Shown here: positions 1-5,427 of the stretch, piece by piece
How positions within the stretch are numbered: position 1 is the stretch's first letter
Layout: the number at the start of each line of letters is the position of its first letter
Source: a virus
IMG/VR virus record: IMGVR_UViG_3300034061_002205
Location: 1 to 24,093 of that record
Strand: one strand, 5' to 3'
Length of the DNA: 24,093 bases
Translations under genes and position numbers: made by a program
Notes under the pieces: model-generated
What the model was told of the DNA's origin: nothing
What the model saw: only the letters and a program-made list of their open reading frames with translations
The model's database searches: none

Positions 1-22
1 CTTCCTGTACTGCTGTTTTCAT
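1..22 (-). CDS. start of a truncated gene at the window edge
   Basis: Only seven codons (MKTAVQE) lie inside the window. The start is supported by an ATGA overlap with the stop of the upstream gene, the same arrangement used by several neighbours, and by the A-rich leader just before the ATG. The function cannot be judged. Confidence 0.5.
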
Positions 23-300
23 TTTTCTATTTGTTTAATTTCTAAAATAATATCATCGTTTTTTTGTATTAAGTTTTTAACGTGCTGGAAGTCGTAAGCT
101 TCAACTATTCGTGTTTCTAACTTAACAGGTGCTCCAACATAAGCCCAAGTTTTGAACGTTGCTTTAAATCGTTTCATAGTTTTTTGTTTTTGGTTTTCGT
201 TTTTTTTAATTCTACATATTTCTAAATAAAGTTGTAAGTCAAAAGACCCGCGCCATTGTCTTTTCCACCAATCCATTTGCTCGTATATCGTTGTGTTCAT
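19..300 (-). CDS. hypothetical small protein, 93 aa (possible internal start at 176)
   Basis: I do not recognise this protein. The first part is tryptophan- and arginine-rich (DWWKRQWRGSF) and the middle is Lys/Asn/Gln-rich. The ATG at 300 overlaps the stop of the upstream gene (ATGA), which favours the long form. A second in-frame ATG at 176 (MKRFKATFKTWAYVG) is preceded by an A-rich run ending in ACT, the leader shared by other genes in this small operon. A 52-aa product starting there, alone or alongside the long one, is therefore plausible. No membrane segment or known motif is visible. It belongs to the left-end accessory operon served by the promoter near 1234. Confidence 0.6.
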   Translation of the reverse strand: MNTTIYEQMDWWKRQWRGSFDLQLYLEICRIKKNENQKQKTMKRFKATFKTWAYVGAPVKLETRIVEAYDFQHVKNLIQKNDDIILEIKQIEK

Positions 301-629
301 AGTTCGTTGTAAAAATTATAGTTACTTTCATCGTTACTCGCTTTCCATTCCCAGAAGTTATAATGCTGAAGGTCGCTGTTTATTGCTTCCTGCATTTCTA
401 AACGTACGTCTTCTAAAATACGAATATTAATAATGTGCGGTTGTAAATGGTCGTCTGTTTCAATAATCCACTTTTCCGAAACTTCAACATCTAATTCTAT
501 AAATGCAAACTCCGAAACTTCGTCGTAGTCTTTAAATTCCCAAGTTCCTGCAATTGAATATTGCCAACCTAAAAACTCGTAGGTTAATTCCCAACCTTTG
601 TTCCAAAATTCTAAATTTCTATTTTCCAT
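297..629 (-). CDS. hypothetical acidic protein, 110 aa
   Basis: This is an unrecognised soluble protein rich in Trp, Glu and Asp. Tryptophans are spread along the whole chain (FWNKGWEL, GWQYSIAGTWEF, EKWII, FWEWKA). It begins one base after the stop of the upstream membrane protein and ends in an ATGA overlap with the next gene, so it is probably translated by coupling within the left-end operon. The mix of aromatic and acidic residues suggests a compact globular fold. DNA mimicry or host inhibition would be guesswork. Coding status is supported by the tight spacing and by the absence of a competing frame. Confidence 0.6.
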   Translation of the reverse strand: MENRNLEFWNKGWELTYEFLGWQYSIAGTWEFKDYDEVSEFAFIELDVEVSEKWIIETDDHLQPHIINIRILEDVRLEMQEAINSDLQHYNFWEWKASNDESNYNFYNEL

Positions 630-630
630 C

Positions 631-768
631 TTACAGCGCTTTAAAATACATTAAACAATAGAACATACCACCGAACACAATAAACACCGTTAGAGTGCTT
701 AAAAAGTGCTTTAAAAACGATTTATGTTCTTCGGTTGTTGGTGTAAAGTAATCAATTAAATTTTTCAT
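631..768 (-). CDS. small single-pass membrane protein, 45 aa
   Basis: The reading frame MKNLIDYFTPTTEEHKSFLK... continues into a hydrophobic stretch at residues 23-41 (TLTVFIVFGGMFYCLMYF) and ends FKAL. This predicts one membrane helix with a polar N-terminus of about 20 residues. The ATG is preceded by AAATAAGACT, matching the A-rich leader of its neighbours, and the stop lies one base before the next ATG. Function is unknown. Small membrane proteins in accessory operons of phages are often superinfection or host-interaction factors, but nothing here proves that. Confidence 0.6.
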   Translation of the reverse strand: MKNLIDYFTPTTEEHKSFLKHFLSTLTVFIVFGGMFYCLMYFKAL

Positions 769-772
769 AGTC

Positions 773-937
773 TTATTTTTTAAATTGGTTAAATAAATTT
801 TCTACTTCCTGCAATTGTTCATCGTCTAAAAATGTACATAAGGTTTGAATAATTAAATGCAGTTGGTTCGTGTTTAGTTTGTTTTCCTGTTGTTGTGTTT
901 CCAAGAAATCAATTACTTTGTTAAATTCTGTTTTCAT
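773..937 (-). CDS. hypothetical small helical protein, 54 aa
   Basis: The protein MKTEFNKVIDFLETQQQENK... is Gln/Glu/Leu-rich and probably all alpha-helical, perhaps two helices (residues 3-20 and 24-50). The frame stays open to a further ATG at 964. I chose the ATG at 937 because it is preceded by AATTTAAAAACT, which is identical to the leader of the gene starting at 1201. The stop lies four bases before the next gene. No known family is recognised. Confidence 0.55.
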   Translation of the reverse strand: MKTEFNKVIDFLETQQQENKLNTNQLHLIIQTLCTFLDDEQLQEVENLFNQFKK

Positions 938-985
938 AGTTTTTAAATTAGTGTGCGTTACCAAGTCGCACCCCTTGTTTTTTTA

Positions 986-1201
986 TTACGCTATTGTAAA
1001 AACTGGACACATTGAATACCTACCTAATAAATAAACAAATTCTTCTCCGTTCCAAACGTTTACTTTTTTGCGTACAATTTCGCCTTGTATTAAAGCAATA
1101 ACAAAATTTCCTTTTCTTTCAATTACTTTTGCAGTCCATACGCAGTTGCTATCGCCAATTGCTGTTGCTTTTAAAATTGTGTTTTTTTGAATTGTTTTCA
1201 T
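986..1201 (-). CDS. hypothetical beta-rich protein, 71 aa
   Basis: This is the first gene of the left-end operon, starting about 30 bases downstream of a good Bacteroidetes-type promoter. Alternating hydrophobic residues (WTAKVIERKGNFVIALI, GEEFVYLL) suggest a small beta-barrel-like fold with two cysteines. I recognise no family. The ATG context AATTTAAAAACT is shared with the gene starting at 937. Confidence 0.6.
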   Translation of the reverse strand: MKTIQKNTILKATAIGDSNCVWTAKVIERKGNFVIALIQGEIVRKKVNVWNGEEFVYLLGRYSMCPVFTIA

Positions 1202-1233
1202 AGTTTTTAAATTGTTTCGTTAATAATTATATG

Positions 1234-1263
1234 CAAATATAAATACTATTTTAATAACTACAA
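1234..1263 (-). promoter_or_regulatory. Bacteroidetes-type promoter for the left-end operon
   Basis: On the minus strand a TTG (1263-1261) is followed by 19 bases and then TATATTTG (1241-1234). This matches the known Bacteroidetes primary-sigma pattern of a -33 TTG and a -7 TAnnTTTG. Transcription would begin near 1229, giving a leader of about 30 bases before the ATG at 1201. The site lies in non-coding DNA. Confidence 0.75.
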
Positions 1264-1590
1264 TACTTTTTAACAATTATTTTTAATTTATTTTTAATTA
1301 TTTTTTAAAACCCTTGTGTTTATTACGTTTTCTGAATAGAAAAAAGTGTAATTTATATTAATTCTAAATAAGTAAAACATATAATTAAGGTAAATTTTAC
1401 TTAATATCGTACTATTATAAAGGTAAAACCCTTAAAATTTTAATTGTTATTAGGGTTATAACCTTAAAACATTTCTATTTAATTAATGTGTCAATTTTTG
1501 CCCCTTATCCTTTATCAAAATGTCAAGTTTTTGCTGTTTAAAACTAGACAATTAATCGGAATTGTTTCGTTTATTGTAACAATTTGTGAC
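1264..1590. other. non-coding, A+T-rich intergenic region with short repeats
   Basis: No credible gene was seen between the left-end operon and the phosphoesterase gene. Visible structure includes a perfect 9-base inverted repeat (TAAGTAAAA at 1369-1377, TTTTACTTA at 1395-1403). A direct 10-mer TAAAACCCTT occurs at 1306-1315 and 1424-1433. An imperfect inverted pair is AAGGTAAAACCC (1420-1431) with GGGTTATAACCTT (1453-1465). A near-direct repeat is TGTCAATTTTTGC (1489-1501) with TGTCAAGTTTTTGC (1521-1534). The palindrome ATTGTAACAAT lies at 1573-1583. These could be operators, iterons or an attachment or replication region; the sequence does not decide between them. Confidence 0.5.
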
Positions 1591-1631
1591 AAAAAAAAAC
1601 AGCTACGTGCTGGGGAGCTTATAACTGTTTT
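1591..1631 (-). terminator. candidate rho-independent terminator after the phosphoesterase gene
   Basis: On the minus strand AAAACAG (1631-1625) pairs with CTGTTTT (1602-1596). The intervening 22 bases hold a smaller GCT/AGC pairing, and the run of T extends to 1591. It lies about 30 bases past the stop codon at 1661, where the late operon would end. The long loop makes it weaker than the other terminators in the window. The same stem followed by TTCTTTTTATT could also act on the plus strand. Confidence 0.45.
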
Positions 1632-1652
1632 CTTTTTATTAACTATGAATTG

Positions 1653-1686
1653 CAAATATATTAAAAAATATGTGTTAATCGTGCAA
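1653..1686 (-). promoter_or_regulatory. weak candidate promoter at the end of the phosphoesterase gene
   Basis: TATATTTG lies at 1660-1653, directly after the stop codon, with a TTG 23 bases upstream (1686-1684) inside the gene end. The spacing is at the upper limit for this promoter class. Any transcript would start near 1648 and meet the terminator-like hairpin within about 60 bases, so it would either make a very short RNA or read through to the left end. Confidence 0.25.
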
Positions 1687-2698
1687 TTTGTCCAAATTCT
1701 TTGTGATGGACGTAGCCTTCAACCGCTCGTGGAACGCCTGTATATCCCATTTTTTGATGCCAACTGTCACTTCCTGAAGGACTTCGTAACGTTTCAAATG
1801 TTACTCCTATAAAATCTTTACTTGTTTTGTGGTGAACGTGATGCGAATAAATATATCGGTGTTTAGTTTCGCTCCATAAAATAGGAAATTCAGTCGCTAA
1901 CAATAAAGGTAAGTGTTCAATTTTCGCTCCGTCTCCGTGTGTAGTGCCTATCAAGTTGTTTCCGTATTTAAACGCTTTTCTGTGTAGCAAATTAACATTA
2001 AAATTGATTGTACTATTAGCAAAGTGTGCTTCAATAAGTTGCATTAAAAAGAAACCGTGCGTTAAGTCGTGATTACTTGGATTGTAAACAACTTCAACTT
2101 CTGCAAAACTTAATAACTTTTCTAACAAATCTATGTACAGGTTCTTAGCCATTATAAAATTGTCGTACCACATTCCATCGGTGTCTTGTGGTGTTCCTGC
2201 TGTAGTTGTTCGTTTGGTGTTGTCGGTGTGTAAAATGTCGTTTCCTGCAACAAATAATACTTTGTCAATGTTAAACCCTTTTGCTTTGTTTAAAATGCCT
2301 TGCATTCCGTCTTTTGCACGTTTAACCGCTATCTGTGAATTATAGTCTTCGCCTGTTTCAAATGCTGTTGCAAGTTTTCCTATGTGTAGGTCGGCAATAT
2401 CTATAACAAGTAAATGCGTGTCTTCGCTTTTAATGGTTTCTATTGCGTGGTATTTTGGAGCGTATAACTTTACTTCTTTTATACATTCGTCTTTTATTTG
2501 TTGAATAGCGTTTAGTTCTTCAGCTTTAAAGTTTGGGTTCTTAAAGAATAAACTTGCTTGTTTAGTTTTTAGCCATCCGTGTTTTACGTCTTTGTCATCT
2601 ACTCCAGCTTCGTCTGTTGCGTTTTTTATTCCGCGATATTGCATAAGTATTTCGATTTCGTCCTGTTTAAGTCGAAACCTTGCGCTGTTATTTTTCAT
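1661..2698 (-). CDS. calcineurin-like metallophosphoesterase
   Basis: This is a probable metal-dependent phosphoesterase, possibly a nuclease acting on phage or host DNA. The binuclear metal motifs appear in order: DLH (residues 103-105), a GND-type segment (GNDILHTDN, 152-160), SNHD (208-211), THGD (253-256) and SHHVHH (285-290), which corresponds to the usual GHxH. Residues 1-45 may form a small helix-turn-helix-like domain (RLKQDEIEILMQYRGI), as in related phage proteins. At 345 aa the length is normal. It is the last gene of the late operon and follows the spanin-like gene by seven bases. Phage phosphoesterases of this family vary in substrate (nucleic acid, cyclic nucleotides, protein phosphate). 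Family assignment is secure; the substrate is unknown. Confidence 0.85.
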   Translation of the reverse strand: MKNNSARFRLKQDEIEILMQYRGIKNATDEAGVDDKDVKHGWLKTKQASLFFKNPNFKAEELNAIQQIKDECIKEVKLYAPKYHAIETIKSEDTHLLVIDIADLHIGKLATAFETGEDYNSQIAVKRAKDGMQGILNKAKGFNIDKVLFVAGNDILHTDNTKRTTTAGTPQDTDGMWYDNFIMAKNLYIDLLEKLLSFAEVEVVYNPSNHDLTHGFFLMQLIEAHFANSTINFNVNLLHRKAFKYGNNLIGTTHGDGAKIEHLPLLLATEFPILWSETKHRYIYSHHVHHKTSKDFIGVTFETLRSPSGSDSWHQKMGYTGVPRAVEGYVHHKEFGQIARLTHIF

Positions 2699-2705
2699 AA
2701 AAAAT

Positions 2706-3155
2706 TTAGATTAATGATTTTTTTGCGTACTTCCATAAGTACGAAAGTAGTAAACCTATTCCAACTCCAACAAATAATAAATTTAAATTGCCTTTTGGAC
2801 GGTTGCTATTTGCTTCAGACTTTGCTTTTTGTCCTTCAGATTTTGCCTTTGCTTTTTCGACAATCCTATCTTTATAGATTGTCTTAACTTTAATTTTATA
2901 TTCTATTCTTTTGTCTAATCGTGTTTTTGGAACGTACTCTGTTCGCCATTGTATAATAGTGTCAAATGTTCTTAAAAAAGTTTCGTAATAAGTTGTGTCA
3001 AACTTCGTGATTAAAACGCTATCAAGTTTTGTTATTGTCAAAGTGTCTGCAACATCTTTACAAACGTAACCTTTTTTTATTGCTTTGTTCAGGTGAAATT
3101 GTGCCGAACACGAATAAAGAAAAAGACTAATAAGAAGAATATTTAGTTTTGCCAT
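2706..3155 (-). CDS. probable unimolecular spanin (lipoprotein with C-terminal membrane anchor)
   Basis: The N-terminus is a lipoprotein signal (LLISLFLYSC, lipobox Cys at residue 16), which predicts an outer-membrane lipid anchor. The C-terminus carries a hydrophobic segment (residues 123-142, LNLLFVGVGIGLLLSYLW) followed by KYAKK, which predicts an inner-membrane anchor. The roughly 105 residues between are polar with a Lys/Glu/Ala-rich stretch containing a short repeat (KAKSE). This double-anchored layout defines u-spanins, such as T1 gp11, which bridge and fuse the two membranes in the last step of lysis. The gene overlaps the endolysin gene by 29 bases, as spanin genes often do. The function is inferred from topology and position; no homologue was checked. 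Confidence 0.65.
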   Translation of the reverse strand: MAKLNILLISLFLYSCSAQFHLNKAIKKGYVCKDVADTLTITKLDSVLITKFDTTYYETFLRTFDTIIQWRTEYVPKTRLDKRIEYKIKVKTIYKDRIVEKAKAKSEGQKAKSEANSNRPKGNLNLLFVGVGIGLLLSYLWKYAKKSLI

Positions 3156-3564
3156 TTTGCTTGTATGCTTTTAAAACTTGTTTTCTGTTTCTACCTTTTT
3201 TATAACTAACGTGAACCCATTGCGGATTTTCATCGTTGCCAAACTCCCAAATTAATTGGTCAAACTCTAATTTATCTTTTATAAAATGAAAACCTTTTGC
3301 GTCTATTTTTATGTCCATTGCTTCAGCTTTACAATGTTGGCTTGATAAACTCCCTTTTATCATTTTATTCAATTGTGGTGAACGGTAGCCAGAACTAATT
3401 TTAATCGGTATGTTTAGGTGAATTCTTAACGGTTCAAAAACATTTTCACACAAAAGCTTTGCGGACGCAATTTGCGACTCGTTCATTTTATTATTTATTC
3501 CGTGTGTTGTTGCAGTAGGTGAATTTTCAAACTCTGCAAGTGTAACGTGTGCGCTTAAATTCAT
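3127..3564 (-). CDS. endolysin, peptidase M15 family
   Basis: This is a peptidoglycan peptidase of the D-Ala-D-Ala carboxypeptidase/VanY-like group. The segment ISSGYRSPQLNK (56-67) is the typical substrate-binding entry. SSQHCKAEAMDI carries the zinc ligands His77 and Asp84, and WVHVS supplies His118, with Glu107 a candidate catalytic base. The 145-aa length fits a single catalytic domain without a cell-wall binding module, as usual for phages of Gram-negative hosts. There is no signal peptide, so release through the holin is expected. It sits between the holin (4-base overlap) and the spanin-like gene (29-base overlap), forming a lysis cassette. Confidence 0.88.
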   Translation of the reverse strand: MNLSAHVTLAEFENSPTATTHGINNKMNESQIASAKLLCENVFEPLRIHLNIPIKISSGYRSPQLNKMIKGSLSSQHCKAEAMDIKIDAKGFHFIKDKLEFDQLIWEFGNDENPQWVHVSYKKGRNRKQVLKAYKQNGKTKYSSY

Positions 3565-4022
3565 TTTAGTTTATTTATGTCGTTTTTAATATCAATAGCG
3601 CGTGTAAAAAGAAGTTTAGCAGACTGCCATAAATTTACTCCTTTTACTATGCGCCAATTTTCTGAAATGGACTGTATTTCGATACTTGCTAAAATTAACG
3701 CTAAAACTTTAGTTAACATTAAAGGCACGGAAAACACGGTTAAAACTATGTCGTTTAATATAAAATAATCTATTAAAAAAAATAGAATAACACACAACTC
3801 GTAAAGTAAAATTTTAGAAATTATTGCCGAAAGTTTACGTGATGTTATTTGTTGCTTTAGGTGTTTAGCTTTCCATATTCCTGTAGCTGTGTCTGCTAAA
3901 ATCAAAGTAAATAAAAGCCCAAGTATTCCAGCTATTGGTAAAAAAAACGAAAAAATAATAGTTAAAAGTTTCAATGCTGAATTTTTAATTGTGTAAAGTA
4001 ATAAATAAAGTTGTAATTTCAT
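3561..4022 (-). CDS. phage holin
   Basis: This 153-aa membrane protein has hydrophobic segments at about residues 18-43, 72-90 and 92-114 and a charged C-terminal tail. The segment ILADTATGIWKAK followed by SRKLSAIISK resembles a holin family common in Bacteroidetes phages, in which an Asp-Thr-x-Thr-Gly motif ends the first helix pair. It would make inner-membrane lesions that let the M15 endolysin reach the wall. It overlaps both neighbours by four bases (ATGA), so the lysis genes are probably translated by coupling. Confidence 0.75.
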   Translation of the reverse strand: MKLQLYLLLYTIKNSALKLLTIIFSFFLPIAGILGLLFTLILADTATGIWKAKHLKQQITSRKLSAIISKILLYELCVILFFLIDYFILNDIVLTVFSVPLMLTKVLALILASIEIQSISENWRIVKGVNLWQSAKLLFTRAIDIKNDINKLK

Positions 4023-4177
4023 AAGTCTTCTAATGCTTCAGTTAAACTGAAAGTTAAATATAAAAACAAAGTAACCCCTGCCAAATTAATGTAAGGTTCT
4101 GTGCCTTGACAAATTAAAGAAAACGAAGTTAAAAAACCTGCTATAAAATAAAGACTTGCTAAATAGTTACTTTTCAT
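4019..4177 (-). CDS. small two-helix membrane protein in the lysis cassette, 52 aa
   Basis: The protein MKSNYLASLYFIAGFLTSFS... has hydrophobic segments at residues 6-23 and 31-46 and an acidic end (EALEDL). Its ATG shares a base with the stop of the Ig-like gene (TAATG), and its stop overlaps the holin ATG (ATGA). The position just before the holin suggests a lysis role such as an antiholin or second holin, but no motif proves it. The SLIC segment is not a standard lipobox. Confidence 0.65.
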   Translation of the reverse strand: MKSNYLASLYFIAGFLTSFSLICQGTEPYINLAGVTLFLYLTFSLTEALEDL

Positions 4178-4863
4178 TATGGTTCTATTAATACTGTGTT
4201 ACTTAATTCAAATGCAGTTCCTTGTGTATTAGTTGCTGTACATTTTACGCCTACCAAATAACCTTCATCGTCACCTGTAAGGTCGTAAGTGTCATCAGTT
4301 GCGCCTGATATATTGCCACCTGTTCTTTGCCATTGGTAAGTTAAAGTAGGAACAGGATTACCACTCCACTCATTACCTGTAAATCCAATTGTCATTCCTA
4401 CCATCCAAGTGGTTAAAGCATCTATTGCAGGTAGTGATAGATTTTCAGGTGCAGATAAAGCTGAAGGCACAAAAACATTTGATGTTGCAGGTGTTGAACC
4501 TGTTGCATTTGTTGCTGTTACTACACAAGTTATATTTGTTCCTGCGTCTGCGTTTACTAAAGTATAAGTGTTTGCGTTTGTTCCTATGTTAGTTGCTCCA
4601 CGTTTCCATTGGTAAGAATAGCTTGTTGGTGTACCTGTCCAAGTTCCGTCCGTAGTAGTAAGTACATCACCAACATAATAGTTTCCTGTTACATTAGGTG
4701 CAACCGTATTAACAGGCGCGGTGGCTGAAGCTCCAATAATATCTGTACGTCCTGCTGAACTTACTGCGTAAACAGAACCCCAACCAATAGCGTTAGTTGC
4801 TCCTTTTCCCCAACCAATTGTGTTGTTTGCTGCTCCGTCACCCCAACCGTTACTATTTGCCAT
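4177..4863 (-). CDS. virion-associated protein with two Ig-like domains
   Basis: Residues 5-31 contain a repeated Trp-Gly motif (NGWGDGA, IGWGKGA, IGWGSVY), a type of N-terminus I associate with Bacteroidetes phage structural proteins. Residues 50-130 and 138-226 are two related Ig-like beta-sandwich domains. Each has a YQW core (SYQW, TYQW) and a late C-V/C-T strand (ITCVVTATNATG, VGVKCTATNTQG). Such domains on virions are thought to bind glycans or mucus, as with T4 Hoc. It lies between head and lysis genes, so a head- or tail-surface location is likely. Adhesion is inferred; the domain type is clear. Confidence 0.7.
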   Translation of the reverse strand: MANSNGWGDGAANNTIGWGKGATNAIGWGSVYAVSSAGRTDIIGASATAPVNTVAPNVTGNYYVGDVLTTTDGTWTGTPTSYSYQWKRGATNIGTNANTYTLVNADAGTNITCVVTATNATGSTPATSNVFVPSALSAPENLSLPAIDALTTWMVGMTIGFTGNEWSGNPVPTLTYQWQRTGGNISGATDDTYDLTGDDEGYLVGVKCTATNTQGTAFELSNTVLIEP

Positions 4864-4926
4864 TTTCTATTTTTTTTAAATAAGTCTTTAATTTTACAAT
4901 GTTGACTTCTTTTGGTTTGTATGTTT

Positions 4927-5427
4927 TTAAATGTACCATCCTGTGTAATTATTGTTTGTGTCAGGAAACATATCACTATTTGAATTCGTGTTGTATTCTG
5001 GAAACAAATTATTATTATTACTTATGTAGTCAATAAAACGTTGTGTGTAGTGTTGTGCTATTTGTGTTTCCTTTTCAATTAAGAAATCTATTTCGCTTTT
5101 TTCTACGCTTGTACTATTTTCGGAATTGTGTTTGTAAACTCCTTTGTTTGAAATCGTGTAAGCTGCGAACGGTAAATAATATTTCATTGCCAAATGAATT
5201 AACATTGGTTTTAAATAAGTCGTTGTAAGCGTTAAATAATTTCCACTTAATGTATTTGCTATTATGTCCGCTTTTATCTTGTTTAGAAGCTTCGTACCCG
5301 TGTAATTTTGCAAGTCTGTATCTTGTGCGATTTTAATATATTGTATAAAATTGTCCGTGTCTACGTTTCCGTTTAACGAAGTGAATTTAACTATGTCTTG
5401 TCTTGTTATTAAAAGTGCTTCTGCCAT
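4927..5427 (-). CDS. head-tail connector-like protein (DUF6712-like)
   Basis: This 166-aa protein begins LLITRQDIVKFTSLNGNVDTDNF, then has a helical core (FIQYIKIAQDTDLQNYTGTKLL, TYLKPMLIHLAMKYYLPFA). That pattern of helices and an aromatic LAMKYYLPF segment is typical of small adaptor proteins that dock on the portal in Bacteroidetes phages, annotated as DUF6712. The C-terminal 35 residues are Asn/Ser-rich and probably disordered. It starts at the base where the portal gene ends (TAATG), consistent with a partner in the neck. Confidence 0.65.
   Translation of the reverse strand: MAEALLITRQDIVKFTSLNGNVDTDNFIQYIKIAQDTDLQNYTGTKLLNKIKADIIANTLSGNYLTLTTTYLKPMLIHLAMKYYLPFAAYTISNKGVYKHNSENSTSVEKSEIDFLIEKETQIAQHYTQRFIDYISNNNNLFPEYNTNSNSDMFPDTNNNYTGWYI

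Noticed and set aside
938-964. Longer N-terminus (MVTHTNLKT) for the 54-aa protein
   Set aside because: The internal ATG at 937 has the leader shared with neighbouring genes; the extension lies in that leader.
1573-1583. ATTGTAACAAT palindrome as an operator
   Set aside because: An 11-base palindrome is not rare in such A+T-rich non-coding DNA and no second copy was seen; kept only as part of the intergenic description.
1486-1812. Plus-strand frame of 108 codons
   Set aside because: It overlaps the well-supported end of the phosphoesterase gene on the other strand, has low-complexity hydrophobic content and lies against the direction of every other gene.
4761-4976. Minus-strand frame of 71 codons across the connector and Ig-like genes
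   Set aside because: It overlaps two supported genes in another frame and its repeats are shifted readings of the Trp-Gly repeat.
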